Below are positions 9,864-17,403 of a DNA stretch of 64,000 bases, piece after piece. The DNA is from Caballeronia megalochromosomata (GTDB lineage: Bacteria > Pseudomonadota > Gammaproteobacteria > Burkholderiales > Burkholderiaceae). Each line of letters opens with the position of its first letter. The first letter of the stretch is position 1. Under the pieces are notes generated by a model. That model was not told the DNA's origin and searched no databases. It worked only from the letters and a program-made list of their open reading frames with translations. Made by a program: the position numbers and the translations under genes. The stretch lies in contig LRBF01000233.1 of assembly GCA_001580565.1 (NCBI GenBank), positions 26,853 to 90,852 on the forward strand, read 5' to 3'.

Positions 9864-10667
9864 ATGTCGGCCATAACGACACACGCATCGTCTCTCGAAT
9901 CCTCCATGCTTCCCCGTGCAGTCATTTTCGACGCTTACGGCACGCTCTTCGACGTCCATTCGGTCGTCGCGGCGGCCGAGCAGCTTTTTCCCGGCCACGG
10001 CGACGCGCTCTCGAAGCTCTGGCGCCGCAAGCAGATCGAATACACGCAGTTGCGCACGCTCGCGGATCCGGCCGGGGCGCATTACGTGCCGTTCTGGAAC
10101 ATCACGATCGATGCGCTGCGCCACGCGGCCGCGCGCCTGAAACTCGCCGACGCGCTGACGAGCGCCGCCGAGAAGCGTCTGATGGACGAGTACGCGTGCC
10201 TCTCCGCCTTTCCCGACACCGTGCCCGCGCTCAGATCCTTGCGCGATAGCCTCGCCATGCCGCTCGCGATCCTGTCGAACGGCAACCCGCCGATGCTCGA
10301 CGTCGCCGTGAAAAGTGCGGGCATGAGCGGGCTCTTCGATCACGTGCTGTCAGTCGACTCCGCGCGCGCCTACAAGCCGGCGGCGGCCGCCTACGCGCTC
10401 GGCACGCGCGCCTTCGGCGCCGCCGCGCGCGACATCGTGTTCGCGTCGAGCAACGGCTGGAACGTGGCCGGCGCGACATGGTTCGGCTACACGACGTTCT
10501 GGATCAACCGCGCCGCGCTGCCCTGCGAGGAACTGGGCGTCGCGCCCCACGGCAGCGGCCGCGGCATGGCCGAACTCGTCGCGTTCATCGAAAGCGGCGC
10601 TGCGCGCGCGGCCGCGACATCGAAGAGCCGCAAGACAGGCAGCGCACGCCGGCCGCCCGGCATCTAG
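9864..10667 (+). CDS. Haloacid dehalogenase type II (HAD superfamily)
   Basis: A 267-residue member of the (S)-2-haloacid dehalogenase family, which converts L-2-haloacids to D-2-hydroxyacids. The nucleophile Asp is residue 23 in VIFDAYGTLFDV, the substrate Arg lies in LWRRKQIEYTQLR, motif II is ILSNGNPP, and the Lys is in ARAYKPAAAAY. In the motif that normally reads SSN-x-WD the sequence is SSNGWNVAG, so the usual catalytic Asp is Asn200. That may change activity. ATG 9864 was chosen; the ATG at 9906 is a shorter alternative. It lies 72 bp before malate synthase on the same strand, which fits feeding haloacetate-derived glycolate/glyoxylate into central metabolism (inference). Confidence 0.85.
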   Translation: MSAITTHASSLESSMLPRAVIFDAYGTLFDVHSVVAAAEQLFPGHGDALSKLWRRKQIEYTQLRTLADPAGAHYVPFWNITIDALRHAAARLKLADALTSAAEKRLMDEYACLSAFPDTVPALRSLRDSLAMPLAILSNGNPPMLDVAVKSAGMSGLFDHVLSVDSARAYKPAAAAYALGTRAFGAAARDIVFASSNGWNVAGATWFGYTTFWINRAALPCEELGVAPHGSGRGMAELVAFIESGAARAAATSKSRKTGSARRPPGI

Positions 10668-10684
10668 CGGCCGGCTGCCTTTTT
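10648..10684 (+). terminator. Candidate terminator at the end of the dehalogenase gene
   Basis: GCCGGCCGC (10648-10656) pairs with GCGGCCGGC (10667-10675), and T residues follow at 10680-10684. The stem includes the stop codon. It may only reduce read-through into aceB. Confidence 0.5.
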
Positions 10685-10739
10685 AATTGCTTTACGCACA
10701 ACCACCAGCAAAACCGTCTGACCGACCAAGGAGAAAACC

Positions 10740-12350
10740 ATGACGCATCCATCGAATCCGCTTTCGCTTCCGAAAGGCATGGCAATCTCGGCCGATATCA
10801 AGCCCGGCTACGAGACCATCCTGACGCCCGAGGCGCTCGCGTTCGTCGCGTCGCTGCATCGCCAGTTCGAGCCGCGCCGTCAGCAATTGCTCGCTGCGCG
10901 TGTCGAGCGCACCGCGCGCCTCGATGCAGGCGAGCGCCCCACGTTCCTCGAAGAAACCAGATCGATCCGCGAAGGCGACTGGAAAGTCGCGCCGCTGCCG
11001 AAGGACCTGCAATGCCGGCGTGTCGAAATCACGGGCCCGGTCGAGCGCAAGATGATCATCAACGCGCTCAACTCCGGCGCGGATTCGTACATGACCGACT
11101 TCGAGGATTCGAACGCGCCCAACTGGGACAACCAGATCGTCGGCCAGATCAACCTGAAGGAAGCGGTGCGCCGCACGATCTCGCTGGACCAGAACGGCAA
11201 GTCGTACAAGCTCAACGACAAGATCGCGACCCTGATCGTGCGTCCGCGCGGCTGGCATCTGGATGAAAAGCACGTGAGCGTCGACGGGCAGCGCGTGTCG
11301 GGCGGCATCTTCGATTTCGCGCTCTTTCTCTTTCACAACGCGAAGGAACTGATCGCGCGCGGCAGCGGCCCCTACTTCTATCTGCCGAAGATGGAAAGCC
11401 ATCTCGAAGCGCGTCTGTGGAACGACATCTTCGTCGCGGCGCAGGAAGGCGTGGGCATTGCGCGCGGCACGATTCGCGCGACGGTGCTCGTCGAGACGAT
11501 TCTCGCCGCCTTCGAAATGGACGAGATCCTGTACGAGCTGCGCGAGCATAGCTCGGGACTGAACGCGGGCCGCTGGGACTACATCTTCTCGGCGATCAAG
11601 AAGTTCAAGAACGACACGAACTTCTGCCTCGCCGACCGCGCGAAGATCACGATGACCTCGCCTTTCATGCGCGCCTACGCGCTCGAACTGCTGAAGACCT
11701 GCCACAAACGCAACGCGCCGGCGATCGGCGGCATGTCCGCGCTGATTCCGATCAAGAACGATCCGGCTGCGAACGACAAGGCGATGGGCGGCGTGCGCTC
11801 CGACAAGGCGCGCGATGCGAGCGACGGCTACGACGGCGGCTGGGTCGCGCATCCGGGACTCGTCCCGGTGGCGATGGAAGAGTTCGTGAAGGTGCTCGGC
11901 GAAAAGCCGAATCAGATCGAAAAGCAGCGCACCGACGTGCAGGTCACCGCACACGATCTGCTCGACTTCCGTCCGGAGGAGCCGATCACCGAAGCGGGCC
12001 TGCGCAACAACGTGAATGTCGGCGTCCACTATCTCGGTTCGTGGCTCGCGGGCAATGGCTGCGTGCCGATCCACAATCTGATGGAAGACGCCGCGACCGC
12101 CGAAATCTCGCGCTCGCAAGTGTGGCAATGGATCCGCTCGCCGAAGGGCAAGCTCGACGACGGCCGCAAGGTCACCGCCGCGATGGTGCGCGAGATCACA
12201 ATCGATGAACTGGAGAAGGTGAAGCAGGCCGTCAGCGCCTCGGGCGCCGACACGAAGCCTTACGAACGCGCGGCGAAGATCTTCGAGGAGATGTCGACGT
12301 CGGCGCACTTCACCGAGTTTCTGACGCTGCCGCTATACGAGGAAATCTGA
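10740..12350 (+). CDS. aceB: Malate synthase A
   Basis: A 536-residue enzyme that condenses glyoxylate with acetyl-CoA to give malate, the second step of the glyoxylate shunt. Landmarks of the A isoform are MTDFEDSNAPNWDN, RGTIRATVLVETILAAFEMDEILYELREHSSGLNAGRWDYIFS with the catalytic Arg and Glu residues, and GVHYLGSWLAGNGCVPIHNLMEDAATAEISRSQVWQW. The start has AAGGAGAAAACC in front. It follows the haloacid dehalogenase and precedes a strong terminator. It is separated from aceA by 2.6 kb. Confidence 0.97.
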   Translation: MTHPSNPLSLPKGMAISADIKPGYETILTPEALAFVASLHRQFEPRRQQLLAARVERTARLDAGERPTFLEETRSIREGDWKVAPLPKDLQCRRVEITGPVERKMIINALNSGADSYMTDFEDSNAPNWDNQIVGQINLKEAVRRTISLDQNGKSYKLNDKIATLIVRPRGWHLDEKHVSVDGQRVSGGIFDFALFLFHNAKELIARGSGPYFYLPKMESHLEARLWNDIFVAAQEGVGIARGTIRATVLVETILAAFEMDEILYELREHSSGLNAGRWDYIFSAIKKFKNDTNFCLADRAKITMTSPFMRAYALELLKTCHKRNAPAIGGMSALIPIKNDPAANDKAMGGVRSDKARDASDGYDGGWVAHPGLVPVAMEEFVKVLGEKPNQIEKQRTDVQVTAHDLLDFRPEEPITEAGLRNNVNVGVHYLGSWLAGNGCVPIHNLMEDAATAEISRSQVWQWIRSPKGKLDDGRKVTAAMVREITIDELEKVKQAVSASGADTKPYERAAKIFEEMSTSAHFTEFLTLPLYEEI

Positions 12351-12375
12351 GCGTTTCGAGCGTTCCGACGCACCA

Positions 12376-12405
12376 CGAAAAAACGGCCTCCGGGCCGTTT
12401 TTTCG
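12376..12405 (+). terminator. Intrinsic terminator after aceB
   Basis: CGAAAAAACGGCC and GGCCGTTTTTTCG form 13-bp perfect arms around TCCG. The arm contains the T run, a strong intrinsic terminator. Confidence 0.88.
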
Positions 12406-12503
12406 TCTGGCGCGCCTCATGGATCGAGCACGGCGTGTGCTACATTGCGCATCGTCTTTTCAACGATTCAACCGTGGAGCGCACTGACCGTGCGAACGAC
12501 AGC

Positions 12504-12764
12504 ATGAGCAATATCCAGCTCGATATCGAATGGACCGAAGCGGCATCGCGCAAGATCGAAAAACTGATGCCGCGCAACGTGAACAAGGACTCGTACCTGG
12601 CGCTGCCGCCCGTCGAATGTCTGCCGATGGAAGGCGACGTGCTCTTTCTCGGACCGTCCGGCAAGCAGCAGCCGTTCATCGTCGCGGAGCGCCAGTATCA
12701 TCATGACGGCGACGCCGACTGGACCATCATCCTCATCCTCGACGTCCCGCACGAAACGCACTGA
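12504..12764 (+). CDS. Small conserved-looking hypothetical protein
   Basis: An 86-residue acidic cytosolic protein with no recognised domain, signal or membrane segment. It begins MSNIQLDIEWTEAASRKIEKLM and ends with a beta-rich stretch (GDVLFLGPSGKQQPFIVAERQY, then DWTIILILDVP). Base and codon use match the neighbours, so it looks real. The start at 12504 lacks a clear ribosome-binding site; GTG at 12474 or codons further up are alternatives. It converges on the monooxygenase-type gene 17 bp away. No function can be given. Confidence 0.65.
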   Translation: MSNIQLDIEWTEAASRKIEKLMPRNVNKDSYLALPPVECLPMEGDVLFLGPSGKQQPFIVAERQYHHDGDADWTIILILDVPHETH

Positions 12765-12781
12765 AAACGGCCGGTTCTCCG

Positions 12782-13072
12782 TCAGAGAATCTTGCTCGCG
12801 ACACGGACCTCGCCGTGCTCGCACAAATCGGGCGACTTGGCGCGAAACGCCTGAATATGCGCCGATTCGCCGTGCTTCGCGAGCGCGGCCTCGCTCTCCC
12901 AGCGCTCGACGAAGATGAAGCGCCGCGGCTCCTTGATGTCGCGGTGCAAGTCGTACTGCAGCGCGCCCGCTTCCTTGCGCGTCGGCTCGACGTTGGCTTC
13001 GAGCACGTGCCTCAGTTCCTCTTCCTTGCCCGGCTTGGCGACAAAAATAGCGACGACGGCAATTTCCGACAT
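12782..13072 (-). CDS. Antibiotic biosynthesis monooxygenase (ABM) domain protein, putative quinol monooxygenase
   Basis: A 96-residue single ABM domain with a ferredoxin-like fold. The pattern IAVVAIFVAKPGKEEELRHVLEANVEPTRKEAGALQYDLHRDIKEPRRFIFVERWESEAALAKH is typical of YgiN-like proteins, with the conserved GALQYDLH strand and the E-RW-E strand. Members oxidise quinols or other aromatics without metal or flavin; the substrate here is unknown. The start ATG at 13072 has GAGGAGAACGCTC upstream. The frame stays open to 13162 without support. Confidence 0.85.
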   Translation of the reverse strand: MSEIAVVAIFVAKPGKEEELRHVLEANVEPTRKEAGALQYDLHRDIKEPRRFIFVERWESEAALAKHGESAHIQAFRAKSPDLCEHGEVRVASKIL

Positions 13073-13169
13073 GAGCGTTCTCCTCTTTTCGATAAAACGA
13101 TGAAAGCAGGAGGATAACCGCGCGCGGCGGCCGTCGCCGAAAACGTCCGTCGATCGGGCCAAAGAAAAA

Positions 13170-13200
13170 GCCCGCGTTCCAAGAGAAACGCGGGCAAAAA
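13170..13200 (-). terminator. Intrinsic terminator without an assigned gene
   Basis: GCCCGCGTT/AACGCGGGC arms (13170-13178, 13187-13195) have T-rich tails on either side: AAAAA follows on the plus strand and TTTTTC on the minus strand. A second stem CCGTCGCC/GGCGACGG lies beside it (13201-13208 and 13220-13227). It would end a minus-strand transcript starting left of bamC. Confidence 0.75.
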
Positions 13201-13480
13201 CCGTCGCCCTACGAGGATAGGCGACGGGGCCATCGGGGCTCGCGCGTAGCGAACCAATCGTCTGTTTGTCCGGTGCGATGCGCCTGATGGGCGCGCTTGC
13301 GAAGCGCTTCGGGCGGGTGAATTACGCCACTGATGCAATGTACTGTCCGCGCGTTCATTTCTATAAGCTTTTGCGCACATTTCCTGATAGAAAGAATTGT
13401 CTGCGCAATTCTCAGACGACGCTCGCATTTCTGTGCACGCTGAAAAAATCGTTTGCGCGCACGGCGGAACCTTGAAGGCA
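13201..13480 (-). ncRNA. Candidate small non-coding RNA locus
   Basis: This roughly 280-bp segment is bounded by the bamC terminator on its upstream side and its own intrinsic terminator downstream, yet has no credible coding sequence. That layout is what an independent small RNA would give. I could not identify a clear promoter; TTATAG near 13363 is a weak -10 candidate. No known RNA family is recognised. Confidence 0.3.
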
Positions 13481-13483
13481 TAA

Positions 13484-13513
13484 AAAAACCGCCTCGTGAA
13501 AGAGGCGGTTTTT
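13484..13513 (-). terminator. bamC terminator
   Basis: AAAAACCGCCTC and GAGGCGGTTTTT form perfect 12-bp arms around GTGAAA, with a T run on both strands. It lies 25 bp past the bamC stop. Confidence 0.88.
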
Positions 13514-13537
13514 GCGCGGCCGGACTGAAGGAAACGG

Positions 13538-14761
13538 TCAGCCGATCTGGTCGGCGAGCAACGCCATGATCTGGCGCGCCTGCGGGGAAGAATCGACATC
13601 ACCCTTGTCGTCGACGATCGCCACGCGCGTCTGCTGCTCGGTGACGGCACGCACGTTGACCTGATACTGCTTCGCCTTCATTTCCTTGCGGCCGTGGAAC
13701 ACCTGACTCCAGAAGCCCTGCTCCGCCGATGTCTTGTCCGTCGGATCGACATAGCGCACGTAGTAGACGCCCTTCGCGCGGTCGCGGTCGTCCACCGTGA
13801 AGTTGGCGCGATCGAGCGCGGTGCCCACGCGCAGCCACGCGCGGTCGTACGCCTCCGGCAAGGTCAGTTGCGAGGACTCGGCCTCGGGCACGACTTCGTT
13901 GTGGATCGGCGAGTTGCCCGCGTTCGCGACGTTCTGAGCCGCAACCGACGCAGCCTTCGAATCGCCGCCCTTCTTCGCAGCTTGCGCGCCTGCGGCGCCC
14001 GCCGCACCGGCCGCAGTCGGCGTGTCGAGCGGCGTCGCGCCACCCGAGGCGGTCCGTTGATCGGCCGCCGCGAGCGAGGACATCAGACGCTTGAGGTATT
14101 CGTTCTCGAGCGCCGGATCGTTCGGGCGCGCCTGCCACTGGCTCGAATCGTTGTTCACGCCGGTCAGCGCCTCGCGCATGCCCTTCTGGCTGATGAACAC
14201 GTAGGTGCCGCCTGTCGGCGCCACCTCGAGGCGTGTGCGGTACTTGTTGCGCTCGGCCGTGACATACGAATTGCCGGTTGCCTTGGAAAGTGTGTCGCGG
14301 ATCAGGCCATCCGAAATCTGCGGATGGGTTTCGTTCCAGTCCGTTTCCATCACGCCCTTGTCACGCTGATCGACGACGAGCAGGAAGCCCTGCTCCTGCC
14401 AGAAGCGGCGGATCTGCGGCCACACCTGATCGGGCGTCTTGCCGTCGATGACGAGCCAGCGCTCGGTGCCGTCGCGTTGAACGTGCATGCCCGACACGGG
14501 CGGTGCCACCGTGGGCGCATTCGGTGCGACTTTCTGAATTTGCTGCAGGTCGGAGAGCGATGCCTGCCCGCCCTGAGGCGGCAGCGAACGCTGGTCGACC
14601 GCTTCGTCGAGCAGATTCGGCGGAACAGCGAGAGACACCTGTTTCGAACGCTGATCGCTCTTGTAGTTGAACGCGTTGGGATTGGACGTGCCGCATCCCG
14701 CCACGATTCCGGCCACAGCGAAAAGCGCAGCCATGCGCTTGGTCACACGAAAATCTGTCAT
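13538..14761 (-). CDS. bamC: Outer-membrane protein assembly factor BamC (lipoprotein)
   Basis: A 407-residue lipoprotein of the BAM complex, which folds beta-barrel proteins into the outer membrane. The N terminus MTDFRVTKRMAALFAVAGIVAGC is a lipoprotein signal with lipobox VAGC. The next ~60 residues form the unstructured, BamD-binding segment (YKSDQRSKQVSLAVPPNLL). Two helix-grip domains follow, one around RWLVIDGKTPDQVWPQIRRFWQEQGFLL and one around LTLPEAYDRAWLRVGTALDRANFTVDDRDRAKGVYYVRYVD, joined by an Ala/Gly-rich linker. The start is set by the signal peptide; the frame runs on to 14935 without support. In many relatives bamC follows dapA, which is not in this window. Confidence 0.92.
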   Translation of the reverse strand: MTDFRVTKRMAALFAVAGIVAGCGTSNPNAFNYKSDQRSKQVSLAVPPNLLDEAVDQRSLPPQGGQASLSDLQQIQKVAPNAPTVAPPVSGMHVQRDGTERWLVIDGKTPDQVWPQIRRFWQEQGFLLVVDQRDKGVMETDWNETHPQISDGLIRDTLSKATGNSYVTAERNKYRTRLEVAPTGGTYVFISQKGMREALTGVNNDSSQWQARPNDPALENEYLKRLMSSLAAADQRTASGGATPLDTPTAAGAAGAAGAQAAKKGGDSKAASVAAQNVANAGNSPIHNEVVPEAESSQLTLPEAYDRAWLRVGTALDRANFTVDDRDRAKGVYYVRYVDPTDKTSAEQGFWSQVFHGRKEMKAKQYQVNVRAVTEQQTRVAIVDDKGDVDSSPQARQIMALLADQIG

Positions 14762-14978
14762 TTGGAGAAGTCCTTCCGCTACGCCACGGGCGTTCTTCCG
14801 TGGATCAACCCAGTATTTTACCGGTCCGGCGCCCCGCCGTGAAAAAAAGAGAACAGGACGGCTTAGATCGGGCGCCTGAAGCGCGCCCATTTTTACCTTG
14901 CCGATCGACGCAGAATGCGTACTGAAAGCAATCAAATGGCGCGTTTGAATTTTGTATTTAAATCGCCCTGCGTCGAAT

Positions 14979-14996
14979 TGACAATTTATGACAATT
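14979..14996. promoter_or_regulatory. Tandem TGACAATT repeat with 10-bp period
   Basis: TGACAATT occurs at 14979-14986 and again at 14989-14996, exactly one helical turn apart. Such spacing is typical of response-regulator (OmpR-type) sites. It lies ~185 bp before the DUF2844 start. Confidence 0.35.
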
Positions 14997-15046
14997 GCGA
15001 AAAACGGCGCAGCGGTCTTTCGGCCATTTGCAACGCACTGATCCGT

Positions 15047-15068
15047 AGGGAATTTTTTAGAATTCCCT
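15047..15068. promoter_or_regulatory. Inverted repeat upstream of the DUF2844/DUF3443 pair
   Basis: AGGGAATT (15047-15054) and AATTCCCT (15061-15068) are perfect 8-bp arms around six bases. It may be an operator or a short RNA hairpin ahead of the DUF2844 gene. Confidence 0.35.
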
Positions 15069-15178
15069 GCAAAATAAAGCGCGTTGAGCGTGCCCCATCC
15101 TCCGTATCGCTTTGCCAGGCTTACTTCTAAAATCCCATCTCAAAAATAAGAAGAGTCCTAAATAACGGAGAGAAAATC

Positions 15179-15640
15179 ATGACAAAAATCAGAATTCCTC
15201 ACTACGGCGCGGCCGGCCTGGTGATCCTCGCAATCGGCGCGATGGCGCCCGCTCACGCGCAACTCGGCGCGGCCGCACGCGCCGCGAGTGCCTCGGACGG
15301 CGATGTCGTGCATCGGGCGCAGGGCGGGATCGTGCAATATCGCGAAACGACCGACGCGCAAGGCATCGTCGTGCGTGAATACGCCGATACGAGTGGGCAA
15401 GTGTACGCGGTCTCCTGGCGCGGCCCGGCGATGCCGGATATCCGGTCGCTGCTCGGCGCGTACTTCGAGACGTTCAGGCAGGGCGCGCAGGCGTCGATCG
15501 GCGATGCCGGTCTGCACTCGGCGCGCGTCGTGAAGGGCAATCTCGTCGTCGAAAATCGCGTGCGGCTGCGCGAGTTCAGCGGACGCGCATGGCTCGCGAG
15601 CGCCCTGCCCGCGGGCGTGACCGCGACGGATATTCAGTGA
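15179..15640 (+). CDS. DUF2844 family exported protein
   Basis: A 153-residue protein with a Sec signal peptide (GAAGLVILAIGAMAPAHA, probable cleavage before QLG). The mature part begins with LGAAARAAS and contains YRETTDAQGIVVREYADTSGQVYAVSWRGPAMPDIRSLLGAYF, the pattern I know as DUF2844. Function is unknown. The start has ACGGAGAGAAAATC upstream. It is 10 bp from the next gene, a DUF3443 lipoprotein, and the two families are typically paired in Burkholderia relatives, suggesting a joint role in the cell envelope. Confidence 0.85.
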   Translation: MTKIRIPHYGAAGLVILAIGAMAPAHAQLGAAARAASASDGDVVHRAQGGIVQYRETTDAQGIVVREYADTSGQVYAVSWRGPAMPDIRSLLGAYFETFRQGAQASIGDAGLHSARVVKGNLVVENRVRLREFSGRAWLASALPAGVTATDIQ

Positions 15641-15650
15641 GGGGACGACT

Positions 15651-16946
15651 ATGAATACACGCGCCCTCCTCTCGATATTCACGCTCGCGCTCTGCGTTCT
15701 GCTGTATGCCTGCGGCGGAGGCGGCGGCGGCAGCTCAGGCGGCGGTTCCGCCGCGCCCCAGCCGGCGAGCGCGCCCCTGACAGCAAGCGCGCCGGACACG
15801 GCCAGCGCCGCCGCGCCCGCCAACGCCGCATCGGCGCCGTTGGCGAATACGAGCGTGCCGCAATCGACGACGCCCAACGTCCAGACGATCACCGTCGCCA
15901 GCACGCCCACCAACACACGCAACATGTTGCAGACCAGCGTGACGATCTGCGTGCCCGGCACGAACACCTGTCAGACCATCGACGACATTCAGGTCGATAC
16001 TGGCTCGCACGGCCTGCGCGTGCTGGCGTCCGCGCTCGATCCGTCGATCGCGTTGCCGCTCGTCGCGGGCGGCAATCCAAGCGCGATCGTCGCGGAGTGC
16101 GCGGTGTTCGGTTCGGGCTATACGTGGGGTGCGGTGCGCACGGCCGATGTCCGGCTCGCCGGCCAGGTCGCGTCCTCCACCTCGGTCCAGCTGATCGCCG
16201 ACAGCGCCGCGCCCACGACCGCGCAGGATTGCAGCCAGTCCGGCCTGCCGATGCTCTCCGCGTCGTCCCTGCGCGGCAACGGCATTCTCGGCGTCGGCCC
16301 GTTCACCGCCGATTGCGGCGCCGGCTGCGCCGCCTCCGCGATGCCGCGCTGGTACTACGACTGCATCTCGGGCAACTGCGTCGCGAGCACGCTGGCGGTC
16401 GCGCAGCAGGTGACCAATCCGGTCGCGAACTTCGCCACCGACAACAACGGCGTGCTGATCGAGCTTCCCGGCATACCGGACAACGGCGCGGCCACCGTGA
16501 CCGGGACGATGACCTTCGGCATCGGCTCGCAGTCGAACAATCTGCTCGGCGCGGCGACGGTGCTCAAGTCGAGCTCGGTGTCCGGCTATGTCACGACGGA
16601 CTTCGGCGGCAACCAGTACGGGTCGAGCTTCATCGACAGCGGATCGAACGGCGTCTTCTTCCCGTCGACGACATTGGCCCAGTGCGGCGTATGGTATTGC
16701 CCGTCAACACCACAAACGATCGCGGCGACGATCCGCTCATCGACCGGTGCGCAAAACGCCGTGAGCTTCACCATCGCGCAATCGACGGCATTGTTCGGCA
16801 CGGGCAACTTCGCCTTCGACAACCTCGCCGGTTCAGCGAGCGGCGTCTTCGACTGGGGCTTGCCGTTTTTCTACGGACGCCGCGTGTTCACGGCCCTCGA
16901 CGGGCGCCCGACGCCGGCCGGACCGGGGCCGTACTACGCGTTCTGA
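15651..16946 (+). CDS. DUF3443 family lipoprotein with aspartic-protease-like motifs
   Basis: A 431-residue protein. The N terminus is a lipoprotein-type signal ending LLYAC at Cys21, followed by a Gly/Ser-rich linker and an Ala/Pro-rich stretch to about residue 75. The rest is a beta-rich domain with several Cys pairs (VAECAVFGSGY, DCGAGCAAS, YYDCISGNC, CGVWYC), suggesting disulfides and an extracytoplasmic place. Two motifs stand out: DTGSHGLRVL at Asp116 and DSGSNGVFF at Asp329, 213 residues apart, which resemble the paired active sites of pepsin-type aspartic proteases. The family is annotated only as DUF3443, so protease activity is an inference. It is probably co-transcribed with the DUF2844 gene. 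Confidence 0.85.
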   Translation: MNTRALLSIFTLALCVLLYACGGGGGGSSGGGSAAPQPASAPLTASAPDTASAAAPANAASAPLANTSVPQSTTPNVQTITVASTPTNTRNMLQTSVTICVPGTNTCQTIDDIQVDTGSHGLRVLASALDPSIALPLVAGGNPSAIVAECAVFGSGYTWGAVRTADVRLAGQVASSTSVQLIADSAAPTTAQDCSQSGLPMLSASSLRGNGILGVGPFTADCGAGCAASAMPRWYYDCISGNCVASTLAVAQQVTNPVANFATDNNGVLIELPGIPDNGAATVTGTMTFGIGSQSNNLLGAATVLKSSSVSGYVTTDFGGNQYGSSFIDSGSNGVFFPSTTLAQCGVWYCPSTPQTIAATIRSSTGAQNAVSFTIAQSTALFGTGNFAFDNLAGSASGVFDWGLPFFYGRRVFTALDGRPTPAGPGPYYAF

Positions 16947-16964
16947 GCCCGCAAACAAAAAAAA

Positions 16965-16992
16965 CCGTCTCCGGTTTCCCCGGAGACGGCTT
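16965..16992. terminator. Convergent terminator after the DUF3443 gene
   Basis: CCGTCTCCGG (16965-16974) pairs with CCGGAGACGG (16980-16989), flanked by an eight-A run and CTTT. It can serve both this gene and pcaC, which ends at 17014. Confidence 0.82.
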
Positions 16993-17013
16993 TCTGTCGA
17001 ACGCGTTGCGCGA

Positions 17014-17403
17014 CTACGCCTTGCTTTCTTCGTCGAAGATCTTCTGCGCGAGATGGAATGCCGAATTCGCCGCCGGCACGCCGCAGTAGACCGCCGTCTG
17101 CAACAGCACTTCCTTGATCTCGTCCTGCGTCACGCCATTGTTCTTCGCGGCGCGCAAGTGCAGCGCGAGTTCCTCGCTGCGGTTCAACGCGACCATCATC
17201 GCGATCGTAATGAGGCTGCGCGTGTGGCGCGGCAAGCCGTCGCGCGTCCAGATCTCGCCCCATGCGTAGCGCGTGATGAAGTTCTGGAACTCCGTCGTCA
17301 GTTCCGTGCGATTGGTGAGCGAGCGGTCCACGTGCGCATCGGACAGCACGGCGCGACGCACCTTCATCCCGGCTTCGTAACGTTCGTCGTCGGTCATGGT
17401 CAT
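17014..17403 (-). CDS. pcaC: 4-carboxymuconolactone decarboxylase
   Basis: A 129-residue all-helical AhpD-like protein that decarboxylates 4-carboxymuconolactone to beta-ketoadipate enol-lactone. Typical features are RYEAGMKVRRAVLSDAHVDRSL, the YAWGEIWTRDGLPRHTRSLITIAMM segment and ELALHLRAAKNNGVTQDEIKEVLLQ. Its ATG overlaps the pcaD stop by four bases, so it is translationally coupled. It is the last gene of the pcaIJFBDC operon and acts between PcaB and PcaD. Confidence 0.95.
   Translation of the reverse strand: MTMTDDERYEAGMKVRRAVLSDAHVDRSLTNRTELTTEFQNFITRYAWGEIWTRDGLPRHTRSLITIAMMVALNRSEELALHLRAAKNNGVTQDEIKEVLLQTAVYCGVPAANSAFHLAQKIFDEESKA

Larger units (their letters stand above)
13073..13537. 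other. 465-bp gap with two terminators and a possible small RNA
   Basis: No protein gene is convincing. A 90-codon minus-strand frame (13209-13481) lacks a ribosome-binding site and starts inside the bamC terminator. The gap holds the bamC terminator (13484-13513) and a second terminator (13170-13200) with no protein gene of its own, which points to an independent minus-strand transcript between them. Confidence 0.5.
14762..15178. other. 417-bp AT-rich gap between bamC and the DUF2844 gene
   Basis: No gene is seen; the short plus-strand frame 14915-15130 has no homology or ribosome-binding site. Base composition is clearly more AT-rich than the neighbours. It should hold the divergent promoters. 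Two repeats stand out: a direct repeat at 14979-14996 and an inverted repeat at 15047-15068. Confidence 0.5.

Noticed and set aside
13209..13481. A 90-codon minus-strand frame between the bamC terminator and the next terminator
   Set aside because: Its ATG lies at the edge of the bamC terminator, no ribosome-binding site precedes it, and composition is not protein-like. A small RNA is the better guess.
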